Assembly: GCF_000426525.1 (NCBI RefSeq)
Contig: NZ_AUFN01000011.1
Location: 1 to 64,000 of the forward strand
From: Nocardioides alkalitolerans DSM 16699
GTDB lineage: Bacteria; Actinomycetota; Actinomycetes; Propionibacteriales; Nocardioidaceae
Length of the DNA: 64,000 bases
Reading direction: 5' to 3'
Shown: positions 40,045 through 48,728 of the stretch, piece by piece
Layout of the letters: each line of letters starts with the position of its first letter
Position numbering within the stretch: the stretch's first letter is position 1
Program-made: the position numbers and the translations under genes
Notes under the pieces: generated by a model
Database searches by the model: none
The model's input: only the letters and a program-made list of their open reading frames with translations
What the model was told of the DNA's origin: nothing

Positions 40045-40914
40045 ATGTCCGACGAAACCCCCCGCATGCAGTTCGACTGGGTGACGCTCACCGGCGGAGC
40101 CCTCGCCGCCGTCTCCTCGGCCTTCCTGCTCTCCACCCTCGGTGCCGCCGGCACCCTCGTGGGCGCCGCCATGGGCAGCGTGATCGCCTCCGTGGCCGCG
40201 AGCTTCTACACGACCTCGCTGGCGCGCAGCAAGCAGAGGGTGCTGTCGGTGCAGGTGCCGATCCTGCGACCGCGGATGGACGGCGAGACGGGTGCCGACC
40301 CCGCTGCCAGTCCCACGGCCAGTCCCACGGTGACCCCGGTCGCCGACCAGTCGTCGACGCAGATGATGACGCAGGTCAGCGCCGCCGACCTGGAGGCGGC
40401 AGCGACGCCGGGGCCGACCGACCTGTACGGCGACGGTCCGTCCCCGGACCCGGCCGCCGCCGCCACCTCCTCGACGGCGTCGGCCGGTGAGGCCGGTGGC
40501 ACCGTCGGCGAGCGGCTCCGTGCCCTGCCGTGGAAGTCGGTCGCGATCGCCGCGGTCGGGCTCTTCGTGGCGGCCGTCGTGGTGCTCGTGGTCATCGAGC
40601 TGCTCGTGGGGCGCTCGGCCTCGTCGATCACCGGCGGCAGCGACGGGGACTCCCGCACGACGTTCTCTCAGCTCGGCGGGGGCGGCAGCTCCTCCGACGA
40701 CCCGACAGCGCCGGCCACCGGCGACCCGACCGGCTCGGGCAGCGACGACCCGACGACCTCCGCGCCGACCGAGAGCGACCCCACCGGGTCCGCGACCTCG
40801 GAGCCCACGGAGTCCGAGTCCGACGAGCCGACCCAGTCGCCGAGCTCGTCGGCCCCGACCAGCAGCGCCCCGGCCCCGACGACCAACGCGCCCAGCGCCA
40901 CCGCGACGCGCTGA
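40045..40914 (+). CDS. Hypothetical membrane protein with Ser/Thr/Pro-rich outer tail
   Basis: A 289-residue protein. Residues 15-60 form one or two Gly/Ala-rich membrane helices (GGALAAVSSAFLLSTLGAAG, VGAAMGSVIASVAASF); residues 70-165 are a polar, low-complexity cytoplasmic loop. A further helix at about 168-192 (AIAAVGLFVAAVVVLVVIELL) is followed by a long Ser/Thr/Pro/Asp tail (TGSGSDDPTTSAPTESDP...). Similar proteins occur across actinobacteria without known function. A wall-spanning tail is inferred from composition. Leaderless start. Confidence 0.72.
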   Translation: MSDETPRMQFDWVTLTGGALAAVSSAFLLSTLGAAGTLVGAAMGSVIASVAASFYTTSLARSKQRVLSVQVPILRPRMDGETGADPAASPTASPTVTPVADQSSTQMMTQVSAADLEAAATPGPTDLYGDGPSPDPAAAATSSTASAGEAGGTVGERLRALPWKSVAIAAVGLFVAAVVVLVVIELLVGRSASSITGGSDGDSRTTFSQLGGGGSSSDDPTAPATGDPTGSGSDDPTTSAPTESDPTGSATSEPTESESDEPTQSPSSSAPTSSAPAPTTNAPSATATR

Positions 40915-41127
40915 CCTCTCCCATCTGATCCATCCGGCCGATCCTCCCGGTCGATCGCCCCAGGTGGTCTGGACCCCTGGTCCAGACCGGCGGCCCGATG
41001 GACCTCCGGTGGACACCGGGCATCAAGGCGGCGACAAGATTGGGTCCAGGGACGGTGTCGGGACGGTCCTGCCCCTCGTGCCGGGCTCCTCCGCGGTCGG
41101 ACAATGACGGCGGAAGGGAGTTCCCCC

Positions 41128-42228
41128 ATGAACCTCGATGACGACGCGGTGGCGGCCTGGGTGCCGGCCCTCGGTGACCGGGTCCGCAGCCAGCTGCCGC
41201 CCGAGCGGCACCTCTGGCGGGTCAACCGCTTCGGGGCGCGCAGCCTCCTCGGGCTCTCCGTCGTGGGCCTCACGTGGAGCGAGCCCGACGGCTCCCTCGT
41301 GAGCGTGCCGTTCAGCGAGGTCGAGGCGGTCGAGATGGTCGGCCCGAACGGCGTGATCCTGCACGTGCTCGGTCGCACCCCGACCCGTCACACGTTCCCC
41401 GACGTCCGTGACCGTGAGACGTTCCAGGCGCTGCTCCTCGCCGACCGGCAGACGGCGAGCCTGGTCGCGGGGGCGTTCGGTACGGCGCCCGTCGCGCCCG
41501 CGCCGTCCGCCCACGAGCGCCGCGGACCGGCCGCCCGGGTCGCGAGCCGCCTCGCTCCCGTGCCGGCGCCGGCGACCTACGTCCCCGCCCCGGCTGCGTA
41601 CGTTCCCGCTCCGGCTGCGTACGTTCCCGCTCCCACCGTCGCCCACGCGCCGGCGGTCGTCGAGCCCGTCGCCCTGGCTCCGGTCGCCACGGCTGCCGTC
41701 GCCCTCGTGCCTGCTCCGGTCGCCCTCGCGCCCGCGGTCCGGGTGGGGCCGTCCGAGCCCGGGCGTCGGACCAGCCGCCTCGCCGGCCCCTTCGCGCCCT
41801 ACCCGTCCTCACCGGTCCAGCCGGCTGCCCCAGAGGTCCAGCAGCCCGTCCAGCCGCCCGTCCAGCCGCCCGTCCAGCCGCCCGTCCAGCAGGTCCGGCC
41901 CGTCCACCAGCCGGCGCCGCGCAGCCCCGGCCTCCACCCGGGGCAGCATCACGACCGCCACGCCGCAGCGACCCCCGCCGGGGGCGTGGTGACCGCGCGC
42001 ACCGCGTTCGAGCGCGTGCGGGACCTCACCTACAGCGCGGTGTTCCTCGGCATCGTCGGCGTCCTGGTGCTCGTCGTCTCGAGCCAGTCGGCGCAGCAGT
42101 CGGTGCGCTCCACCGGCACGCTGGTGCTGACGTACGTCGGGTTCGGCCTCATCGCGGCCGGCGTGCTCGCGCTGCTGGTGTCGCTGGGACGCTTCCTCCT
42201 GCTCGCCGGGTCGCCCGACCGGCGCTGA
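41128..42228 (+). CDS. Hypothetical protein with Pro-rich repeats and two C-terminal membrane helices
   Basis: A 366-residue protein. An N-terminal globular domain (about 1-115) contains VNRFGARSLLGLSVVGLTWSE and looks like a small beta-rich PH-like fold. A long Pro/Ala/Val region (about 130-290) follows, with short repeats (YVPAPAA three times, PVQP several times, repeated also at DNA level around 41575-41640 and 41830-41890). Two hydrophobic helices (about 308-325 and 340-360) end the protein. ATG 41128 follows GGAAGGGAG; a start at 41104 lacks such a site. No function is recognised. Confidence 0.7.
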   Translation: MNLDDDAVAAWVPALGDRVRSQLPPERHLWRVNRFGARSLLGLSVVGLTWSEPDGSLVSVPFSEVEAVEMVGPNGVILHVLGRTPTRHTFPDVRDRETFQALLLADRQTASLVAGAFGTAPVAPAPSAHERRGPAARVASRLAPVPAPATYVPAPAAYVPAPAAYVPAPTVAHAPAVVEPVALAPVATAAVALVPAPVALAPAVRVGPSEPGRRTSRLAGPFAPYPSSPVQPAAPEVQQPVQPPVQPPVQPPVQQVRPVHQPAPRSPGLHPGQHHDRHAAATPAGGVVTARTAFERVRDLTYSAVFLGIVGVLVLVVSSQSAQQSVRSTGTLVLTYVGFGLIAAGVLALLVSLGRFLLLAGSPDRR

Positions 42229-42265
42229 GCGCGACCGGGCGGCCCGAAGCCGTGGACCGGTCGAC

Positions 42266-43096
42266 TCAGATCGGGCAGGCGTCCACGGGCAGCGAGGCGG
42301 GTCCCTGGATGAAGACGTTGTTGATGTAGCCGACGTGCGGGCTCGAGAGCTTCGACCAGAGGTTGTTGGTGTAGCCGCTCTCGGTGACGGTCTCGCCCTC
42401 GGTCTGGCACTCGACGTAGACGGTCGTCGTCGTGGGCAGGTAGCCCACCGGCGTGCCGGTCGTGTCGGGCGTCGGGCGCACGTTGACCCCGGCGACCCAG
42501 GTGCGGAACGGGGTGCCCGGCGGGGTCGGCGGCGGTTCCTCGCCCATGGCCGCGGCGACGTCGGCCCGCATCGCGTCGAGGTCGATGAACGAGGGGTCGA
42601 TCTTGCCGCTCGTCGAGGTCTCGCGGTGGCCCCGGGCGTGGTCGGCCGAGCGCCCGAGACGCTGGAGCACGGCCGCGGTGGCGGCGACGCTGGCGTCGTA
42701 CTGCGCCGGCGTCATCTCCTGCACGACGCCGCCCCCGCCGTCGCCGGCGTAGTCGATCTCCCACCCGATCATGAGCGTGTTGCCGTCGCCGGCCGGGATG
42801 GGCCCGGACCCGCCGCTCGTGCCCGCGTGGTTGCAGCGGTTCGCGCTGATGAGGTGGAAGACGCCGAAGTGGTCGACCAGGGCCTGGCACAGCGGGCCGG
42901 GCAGGTCGGAGCGGCCGTTGATGCAGATGTCGAGCGCCGGGTGGGGCCGCTCGGCGCTGCTCGGCGCGGCCGTGTGGTGCCACAGCACCCCGATCGGCTC
43001 GAAGCTGGCGCCGGCGGAGCGGTTCAGCCAGTCGCCCTCGACCACGACGCTCACGCCGGCGCCCCGCAGGACGTCCTCAAGCCAGGAGATCTGCAC
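42266..43096 (-). CDS. N-acetylmuramoyl-L-alanine amidase (amidase_2) with C-terminal SH3-like region
   Basis: A 276-residue enzyme. The N-terminal domain (about 1-185) has amidase_2 zinc-ligand features: VLWHHTAAPSSAERPHP, NRCNHAG, IGWEIDYAG and DHARGHRETS...KIDPSF. It starts SWLEDVLRGAGVSVVVEGDW, typical of phage-type endolysins of actinobacteria, without signal peptide. The last 70 residues (VRPTPDTTGTPVGYLPTTTTVYVECQTEG...YINNVFI) resemble a bacterial SH3 wall-binding module. It cleaves peptidoglycan stem peptides from MurNAc. GTG 43096; its start overlaps the 3' end of the Tat-signal gene by 20 nt, so the two are coupled. Confidence 0.82.
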   Translation of the reverse strand: MQISWLEDVLRGAGVSVVVEGDWLNRSAGASFEPIGVLWHHTAAPSSAERPHPALDICINGRSDLPGPLCQALVDHFGVFHLISANRCNHAGTSGGSGPIPAGDGNTLMIGWEIDYAGDGGGGVVQEMTPAQYDASVAATAAVLQRLGRSADHARGHRETSTSGKIDPSFIDLDAMRADVAAAMGEEPPPTPPGTPFRTWVAGVNVRPTPDTTGTPVGYLPTTTTVYVECQTEGETVTESGYTNNLWSKLSSPHVGYINNVFIQGPASLPVDACPI

Positions 43097-43379
43097 GGCT
43101 CACCGCCCCCTGCTCGATGAGGTCGGCCAGGCACTCGGTGCCCGAGGCGGTCGCGGCGGCGGTGGCGGCGGCGGCCGGCGAGACGGAGCCGGCGAGCACC
43201 CCGCCGGTGGCGGTCACGACGACCGGTGCCGCGGCGATCACGCCCGTCCGGCGGAGCAGCGCCCGACGGCTCAGCGGGCCGGCGGTGGAGCCCGGCACAG
43301 GGCTGGCGGTGGGGCTGGCGATGGGGCTGGCGGTGGGCGGGCGCACGCGCGTGGGCGCGCCCGGAGTTCGACGGAGCAC
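43077..43379 (-). CDS. Small protein with twin-arginine signal, overlapping the amidase gene
   Basis: A 100-residue product with an n-region rich in Ala-Ser-Pro repeats, the Tat-like motif LSRRALLRRTG, a hydrophobic core (VIAAAPVVVTATGGVLAGS) and a cleavage-like AAAATA. Only about 25 residues remain after cleavage (GTECLADLIEQGAVSRADLLA end). GTG 43379 follows GGGAGAAGAA. The mature part is too short for an enzyme. Either it is a genuine small exported peptide, or the signal of an exported amidase that has become separated by a frame change; the 20-nt overlap with the amidase start allows both readings. Confidence 0.55.
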   Translation of the reverse strand: MLRRTPGAPTRVRPPTASPIASPTASPVPGSTAGPLSRRALLRRTGVIAAAPVVVTATGGVLAGSVSPAAAATAAATASGTECLADLIEQGAVSRADLLA

Positions 43380-43466
43380 TTCTTCTCCCGAGATGAAGGG
43401 TCGGTGGTCACGGACCGGGTCGGTCCCGACCAACCTCCCCCGACCTCGTCCGCGGGGTCAACCCCC

Positions 43467-44174
43467 TCAGGTCGCCCAGACTCCGGTGGAGAGGCCGGCG
43501 GCGGCGACGGACCCGGAGGCGGCGACCACGTCGTCGGGGCGGGTCAGCAGCAGCAGGCCGCGTCCCGGCGGGGCGGACAGGGCGGCGGCCAGCGCGGGCA
43601 CCCCGACGATCCGGGCGCCCGGCGGGAGCCCCTCGGCGCCGAGCTCGACGTACGTGTCGGCCAGCCCCACCTCGTCGGCCTCCGCGTCGTACGCCCACAG
43701 CCCCACGAAGTGCCCCACGTCCCACGCCACGCCGAGGCCACCGGTGCGCACGTTCGCGAGCACCGCCAGCGGGTACGGCGCGCGCACGAGGTCGGCGAGC
43801 AGCGTGCGGCACGGCGCGGGGTCGGCGCTGCCGGGCACGGCGAGGACGCTGACGCGACCGGCGGTGGCGGTGCCGATGCCGGCGACGAGGGCGGCGGCGT
43901 CGGTGCCGGAGGCCTCGGGGGAGGGGGCGGTCGGCAGCACGTCCCAGCCGCGCCGGTCGAGCGGCGCTCCGTCCGGTCGCCACGCGGCGACGTCGTGGGG
44001 CCACACGTGGGTGCCGCTCGCGAGCGCCAGCTCGGTGACGCCGGGCGGGTCGTCGAGCACGGCGTGCAGCGCGGCGGCGGCCGTGAACGGCCCGCAGAGC
44101 TGGTCGGGCTGGGGGAGCGCGGCGGTCTGGGCGGCGAGCACGCGCTCGGCGCCCGGCAGCGGGGCGAGGGCCAC
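43467..44174 (-). CDS. Papain-like (DUF6885/C39-like) protein
   Basis: A 235-residue soluble protein. QPDQLCGPFTAAAALHAVL near residue 25 and AWDVGHFVGLWAYDAEADEVGLADTY near residue 155 give a Cys...His...Asp order and spacing like C39/papain-fold peptidases. I recognise it as a DUF6885-type protein found beside glutamine-synthetase-like genes. Start GTG 44174 is 4 nt after the stop of the ligase gene, so both are co-expressed. It may process, or release product from, the neighbouring ligase system; activity is inferred from fold only. Confidence 0.62.
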   Translation of the reverse strand: MALAPLPGAERVLAAQTAALPQPDQLCGPFTAAAALHAVLDDPPGVTELALASGTHVWPHDVAAWRPDGAPLDRRGWDVLPTAPSPEASGTDAAALVAGIGTATAGRVSVLAVPGSADPAPCRTLLADLVRAPYPLAVLANVRTGGLGVAWDVGHFVGLWAYDAEADEVGLADTYVELGAEGLPPGARIVGVPALAAALSAPPGRGLLLLTRPDDVVAASGSVAAAGLSTGVWAT

Positions 44175-44178
44175 GGGG

Positions 44179-45555
44179 TCAGTAGACCCAGCGCAGGGAC
44201 GAGACGACCTCGTCGACGGTGTGGTCGGCCGCCCAGGCGGCGTCGGCGTCGCGGCAGGCGACGAAGGCGCCCAGCAGGTCGTCGCCCAGCACGTCGCGCA
44301 CGAGCGGGCTGGCCAGCAGGTGGGCCCGCTGCTCGGCGTGCGTGGTCGCCAGCGGGGCGATCCCGGCGGCAGCCCGCGCGGCGTCGTCCCAGGTGCCGAC
44401 GTCCTCCTGCACGGGGGCCGGCAGCTCCGCGCCGTCCCGCACGCCGGCCAGGCCGGCCGCGATGACGACCGCCAGCGCGAGGTAGGGGTTGGCGGAGGCG
44501 TCGCTCGCCTTGAGCTCGACGTTCGTGTGGTCGGGGCCGAGCAGCGTCGACGACGGCACGAGGCGCAGCGCGGCCTCCCGGTTCTCGACGCCCCAGAAGC
44601 CGTAGGCGCCCGCCCAGTAGCCGGGCCGGCGGCGCAGCAGCGACCCCGTGGAGGGTGCCGTCACCGCCACGAGGCCCGGCAGCTCGCGCAGCAGCCCGGC
44701 GAGGTAGCCCCGGCCGACCGCCGAGAGGCCGTGCTCGTCGTCGCCGGTCAGGGCGTTGCGGCCGTCCCGGGTCAGCGAGGTGTGCAGGTGCCAGCCGTTG
44801 CCGGCGCCGTCGGTGGTGGTGACGGGGGCGAAGCTGACGCGCAGTCCCTCCGCCCGGGCGGCCGCGTGGATGGTCTGGCGCACCAGCACCTGGTCGTCGG
44901 CCAACGTCAGCGGGTCGGTGGCGTCGAGGGCGATCTCGACCTGCGACCCGCCGTACTCGGCGTGCAGCTGACCGATGCCGAGCCCGTTGGCCTCGAGGTC
45001 GCCGAGCAGGCGCACCACGAACTCGTCGACGTCGCGCAGCGCGTTGGCGGAGTAGGCGGGGCCGCGGTGGGCCGGGAGGAACTCCTCGCCCTCGCGGGCC
45101 ACGACCATCTCGATCTCGTAGCCGGCACGCACCTCGAAGCCGGCCTCGGCGGCGAGCGCGACCTGGCGCTCGAGCACGGCGCGCTGGCAGTACGGCCACG
45201 TGCCGCCGTCGGGGTCGAGCTGGCGCCCGTCGACCCACGCGAGCCCGGGCTGGCCCGCCAGCACGGTGACGCCGCGGCCGCCGGCGCCGCCCAGCTCGGG
45301 CACGAGCCGCACGTCGCCCGACGGCGTCGCGAGGCCCTCGTGGGCGAACGTGATGCCGTCGTGGGAGTCGAAGACCGCGAACGCCGCCGTGATGCCGACG
45401 CCCCGGCGCGCGACCGCCGGCAGCTCGGCGGTGGGCACCGTGCGCGAGCGCACGATGCCGTTGTTGTCGACCCAGCCGACCGTGACCCCCCGGACCCCCT
45501 GGCGGGTCAGCGTGGCGACGACGTCCTCGGGCGATGGCTGCTGCACGGCGCTCAT
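44179..45555 (-). CDS. Glutamine-synthetase-like gamma-glutamyl ligase
   Basis: A 458-residue member of the GlnA3/GlnA4-like branch, not housekeeping GS. The N-terminal beta-grasp (VGWVDNNGIVRSRTVPT) is followed by the catalytic barrel with RAGYEIEMVV, QLHAEYGGSQVEIAL, GNGWHLHTSL and NVELKASDASANPYLAL. It lacks the adenylylation loop Tyr of regulated GlnA. Actinobacterial members glutamylate polyamines or ethanolamine; this one's amine is unknown. ATG 45555 is leaderless behind TACCGT. It is followed by a papain-like gene and preceded by the GntR gene on the same strand. Confidence 0.83.
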   Translation of the reverse strand: MSAVQQPSPEDVVATLTRQGVRGVTVGWVDNNGIVRSRTVPTAELPAVARRGVGITAAFAVFDSHDGITFAHEGLATPSGDVRLVPELGGAGGRGVTVLAGQPGLAWVDGRQLDPDGGTWPYCQRAVLERQVALAAEAGFEVRAGYEIEMVVAREGEEFLPAHRGPAYSANALRDVDEFVVRLLGDLEANGLGIGQLHAEYGGSQVEIALDATDPLTLADDQVLVRQTIHAAARAEGLRVSFAPVTTTDGAGNGWHLHTSLTRDGRNALTGDDEHGLSAVGRGYLAGLLRELPGLVAVTAPSTGSLLRRRPGYWAGAYGFWGVENREAALRLVPSSTLLGPDHTNVELKASDASANPYLALAVVIAAGLAGVRDGAELPAPVQEDVGTWDDAARAAAGIAPLATTHAEQRAHLLASPLVRDVLGDDLLGAFVACRDADAAWAADHTVDEVVSSLRWVY

Positions 45556-45561
45556 GGCCCG

Positions 45562-45567
45562 ACGGTA
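45562..45567 (-). promoter_or_regulatory. -10 element of a leaderless promoter for the ligase gene
   Basis: TACCGT on the minus strand ends 6 nt before the ATG at 45555, within the 22-nt gap to the GntR gene. Confidence 0.5.
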
Positions 45568-45577
45568 GGGCATCGTC

Positions 45578-46372
45578 CTATTCCGCCGAGGGCTCCGTCT
45601 CGGGGTCCGGAGCGGCGCCGGGCGCCGGACGCGCGGCGTCGTAGGCGGCCATCCGGGCCTGGGCGTCGGCCGCCTCCGCGATGATCCGTCGCATCGCGGC
45701 CTCGGCCTCGGCGGGCTCGCCGCGTCGTACGGCGCGCGCGACCTCGGCGTGCCACTCGATGGCCTCGGGGTTGGGGTCGGCGGGCATGAGGTCGTGGTGG
45801 GTGCGACCCGCGAGCACCTCGTCGACCAGGCCGGCCAGGGCGCCGTACATCTCGTTGCCGGACGCCACCAGCATCGTGGCGTGGAAGCGCTGGTCGGCCT
45901 CGAGGTAGGCCTCGAGGTCCTGGGCGCGGGCCTGGACCGTCATGTCGGAGACCGCCGCCGCCATGGCCGCGGCCTGCTCGGGGGTGGCCCGGAGCGCGGC
46001 GAGCCCGGCGGCGGCCGGCTCGAACCCGGCGCGCAGCTCGCTCAGCGTCTGCAGCTGCTCGTCGCGCTCGTCGCCGTCGAGGCGCCAGCGGATGAGGCGC
46101 GGGTCGAAGACGTTCCACGCGCTCCGGGGGCTGACGGTGATGCCGACGCGGCGCCGGGAGGTGATGAGCCCCATCGCCCCGAGCACCTGCACCGCCTCGC
46201 GGGAGACGGAGCGGGAGACGCCGTACGACGCGTCGACCGACTCGAGGGTGAGCACCGCGCCGGCGGGGAGGTCGCCCGCGACGATCCGGCGGCCGAGCGC
46301 GTCGAGCACGTCCTCGCGGCGCTGGTTGGCGGCCGCCGGCGCCGGTCGGGGCGTCGGGTCGGTGGGGGCCAT
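45578..46372 (-). CDS. FadR-type GntR regulator (probable gluconate repressor)
   Basis: A 264-residue regulator: an N-terminal winged helix (about 20-85: REDVLDALGRRIVAGDLPAGAVL, SYGVSRSVSREAVQVLGAMGLI) and an all-helical FCD effector domain (about 105-240) with ADQRFHATML and THHDLMPADPN supplying likely metal-binding Asp/His residues. Divergent gntK-gntP start 135 nt away, so it most likely represses them and is induced by gluconate or its phosphate. ATG follows AGGAGG. Two inverted repeats in the shared promoter region are candidate operators. The downstream ligase gene has its own promoter. Confidence 0.86.
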   Translation of the reverse strand: MAPTDPTPRPAPAAANQRREDVLDALGRRIVAGDLPAGAVLTLESVDASYGVSRSVSREAVQVLGAMGLITSRRRVGITVSPRSAWNVFDPRLIRWRLDGDERDEQLQTLSELRAGFEPAAAGLAALRATPEQAAAMAAAVSDMTVQARAQDLEAYLEADQRFHATMLVASGNEMYGALAGLVDEVLAGRTHHDLMPADPNPEAIEWHAEVARAVRRGEPAEAEAAMRRIIAEAADAQARMAAYDAARPAPGAAPDPETEPSAE

Positions 46373-46383
46373 GGCGCCTCCTG

Positions 46384-46429
46384 GATCTTCAAAGATCAGA
46401 TTTATTGCCGTCCGGTCTTGTAAACGGCA
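46384..46429. promoter_or_regulatory. Candidate GntR operators between gntR and gntK
   Basis: GATCTT-CA-AAGATC (46384-46397) is a perfect 14-nt palindrome just above the GntR start. TGCCGT...ACGGCA (46406-46429, 12-nt spacer) follows. The region is the most AT-rich of this neighbourhood and lies between divergent starts. Confidence 0.45.
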
Positions 46430-46507
46430 GATGAATGATCGCACACTGTCCGGGCACCGGTGTGACGCCGCACACGCTGGGCGGACCGCCACCGACAGAG
46501 GAGAACC

Positions 46508-47089
46508 ATGGTCGACGAGAAGAACCCGGACCGGAGCGACCCCCGGTCGCCCCTGGTCGTGGTGATGGGGGTGTCGGGGTCGGGCAAGTCGACCGTCGGC
46601 GCCGCCCTGGCCCAGCGACTGCGCGTGCCGTTCGGCGACGCCGACGACTTCCACCCCCAGGCCAACATCGACAAGATGAGCGCCGGCCACGCGCTGGACG
46701 ACGAGGACCGTCGCCCCTGGCTGGCCGCGATCGGGGAGTGGCTCGGCCTGCGGGCCGGCACGACGGGCGGGGTCGTCACCTGCTCCGCCCTCAAGCGCGC
46801 CTACCGCGACCAGATCCGTGACGCCGCCCCCGACGTCGTGTTCGTGCACCTCGCCGGCAGCCGCGACGTCATCGCGCGCCGCCAGGCCAGCCGCCCCGGC
46901 CACTTCATGCCGGCCTCGCTGCTCGACTCGCAGTTCGCGACCCTCGAGCCCCTCGCCGACGACGAGCACGGCGTCGTCCTCGACGTCAGCCGCTCGGTCG
47001 ACGAGCTCGTCGAGGACTACCTGAAGCTCGACGCCGCCCGCGTCACCGACGTACCACCCGCCCCCTCGACCCCGGAGCAGAACCGATGA
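46508..47089 (+). CDS. gntK: Gluconokinase
   Basis: A 193-residue P-loop kinase (GntK/IdnK family) that phosphorylates gluconate to 6-phosphogluconate. The Walker A motif is VMGVSGSGKSTVG at about residue 18. FGDADDFHPQANIDKMSAGHALDDEDRRPWLA (substrate loop), CSALKRAYRDQIR and RDVIARRQASRPGHFMPASLLDSQFATLEPL are all family-typical. Start ATG behind AGAGGAGAA. It overlaps gntP by 4 nt. Product feeds the pentose phosphate pathway. Confidence 0.93.
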   Translation: MVDEKNPDRSDPRSPLVVVMGVSGSGKSTVGAALAQRLRVPFGDADDFHPQANIDKMSAGHALDDEDRRPWLAAIGEWLGLRAGTTGGVVTCSALKRAYRDQIRDAAPDVVFVHLAGSRDVIARRQASRPGHFMPASLLDSQFATLEPLADDEHGVVLDVSRSVDELVEDYLKLDAARVTDVPPAPSTPEQNR

Positions 47090-48588
47090 GCCCGACCCTC
47101 GCCACCACCCTGCCGCTCGCCGCGACCGACCTCGTCGAGCCCGTCAACGGCGGCGCCCAGCTGGTCCTGGGCGGCCTGCTCGGCATCGCCGTCGTCGTGG
47201 CCCTCGTCGCCTGGGCGAAGCTGCACCCGTTCCTCGCCCTGGTGATCGGCGGTTTCACCGTCGGGGCCGTGGCCGCGATCGGTGCGGACGTCGACGTCGA
47301 CGGCGTGCCCTACGACCTCGCGCACGTCGTCCAGGTGTTCAGCACCGGGTTCGGCAACACCACCGCCAGCGTCGGCATCCTCATCGCGCTCGGTGCGATG
47401 TTCGCGAAGCTGCTCGCCGACTCGGGCGGCGCCGACCAGATCGTCGACACGATCGTCGGCGCGGCCTCGCCGCGCGCCCTCCCGTGGGCGATGGCCGGCG
47501 TCGGTGCGCTCATCGGCCTGCCGATGTTCTTCGAGATCGGCCTCGTCCTCCTCATGCCGGTGATCTACCTGGTCGCCCGCCGGGCCCAGCTGTCGCTCGT
47601 CGCGATCGGCATCCCCACGCTCGCCGGCCTCTCGGCCATGCACGCCCTCGTGCCCCCGCACCCCGGGCCGCTCCTCGCGATCGACAACCTGGGCGCCGAC
47701 CTCGGCGTGACGCTCGGCCTCGGCGTGCTGCTCGCGATCCCCGTCGTCATCGTCGCGGGCCCGCTGTTCGGCAAGATCGCCACGAAGTGGGTCCCGATGC
47801 CGGCGCCGAGCGGCGCCGACGCCCCCGTGCAGGTGGGCGGCGGCTCCGGCGGCGGTCCGGGCAACGCGCTGAGCAAGAGCGGCGGCGCGGGCACCACCGA
47901 CGGCGAGGCGAGCGACGTACGACGCCCCGGCTTCGGCGCCACCGTCTTCACGGTGCTGCTCCCCGTCGTGCTGATGATGGGCAAGGCGCTCGCCGACGTC
48001 GCGCTGCCGGAGGGCAACATCGCCCGCCGCGTGCTCGACCTGCTCGGCACGCCGTTCGTGGCGCTGCTGCTCGCCGTGCTCGTCGCGATGTGGACGTTCG
48101 GCTTCGCTCTCGGCTGGGGCGCCAAGGCCGTCGGCAGGAGCGTCGAGTCGTCGCTGCCCGGCGTCGCCGGCATCCTCCTCATCGTGGCCGCCGGCGGCGG
48201 CTTCAAGGAGGTGCTCGTCAGCACCGGCATCGGCACCCTGCTCGCCGAGTGGGCGCAGGACGCCAACGTCTCCGTCATGCTGCTGGCCTGGGTGCTCGCG
48301 GTGCTCATCCGCCTCGCCACCGGCTCCGCCACCATCGCCACCATCACGGCCTCGTCGCTCATGGCGGGCCTCATCGACGGCCTCAGCTCGGGCGAGATCT
48401 CGCTCATGGTGCTCGCCATCGGCTCCGGCTCGGTGTTCTTCTCGCACCTCAACGACGCCGGGTTCTGGCTGGTGAAGGAGTACTTCCGCATGGACGTCGG
48501 CCAGACCATCAAGACCTGGTCGCTCATGGAGACGGTGCTCTCCGTGACCGGGCTCGTGCTCGTGCTCGGGCTGGACGTGGTGATCTGA
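47086..48588 (+). CDS. gntP: Gluconate:H+ symporter (GntP family)
   Basis: A 500-residue permease with about 12-14 hydrophobic helices. GntP blocks include HPFLALVIGGFTVG, FGNTTASVGILIALGAMFAKLLADSGGADQI, ALPWAMAGVGALIGLPMFFEIGLVLLMPV, HALVPPHPGPL and the C-terminal RLATGSATIATITASSLMAGL...HLNDAGFWLVKEYF. A Gly/Ser-rich cytoplasmic loop (about residues 243-275) interrupts the middle and is longer than in E. coli. ATGA overlap with gntK shows coupled translation. It imports gluconate for GntK. A very long hairpin ends the operon. Confidence 0.93.
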   Translation: MSPTLATTLPLAATDLVEPVNGGAQLVLGGLLGIAVVVALVAWAKLHPFLALVIGGFTVGAVAAIGADVDVDGVPYDLAHVVQVFSTGFGNTTASVGILIALGAMFAKLLADSGGADQIVDTIVGAASPRALPWAMAGVGALIGLPMFFEIGLVLLMPVIYLVARRAQLSLVAIGIPTLAGLSAMHALVPPHPGPLLAIDNLGADLGVTLGLGVLLAIPVVIVAGPLFGKIATKWVPMPAPSGADAPVQVGGGSGGGPGNALSKSGGAGTTDGEASDVRRPGFGATVFTVLLPVVLMMGKALADVALPEGNIARRVLDLLGTPFVALLLAVLVAMWTFGFALGWGAKAVGRSVESSLPGVAGILLIVAAGGGFKEVLVSTGIGTLLAEWAQDANVSVMLLAWVLAVLIRLATGSATIATITASSLMAGLIDGLSSGEISLMVLAIGSGSVFFSHLNDAGFWLVKEYFRMDVGQTIKTWSLMETVLSVTGLVLVLGLDVVI

Positions 48589-48599
48589 GGGTGGTGACC

Positions 48600-48693
48600 G
48601 CCGGTTTCACCGGCTAGCCGGTGACACCAGCACCTGGCGCGCGAACCTTCGTGCGCCAGGTGCCGGGTTCGTCACCTAGCCGGTGAAACCGGC
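48600..48693. terminator. Long three-tier bidirectional terminator
   Basis: Perfect 17-bp outer arms (48600-48616 and 48677-48693) enclose a GTGAC/GTCAC pair and an inner 11-bp stem GCACCTGGCGC/GCGCCAGGTGC. It lies between the convergent gntP and mug genes. Confidence 0.8.
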
Positions 48694-48728
48694 ACCCCGG
48701 GCCTCACACCACCCCGACCCGCGGGGTC

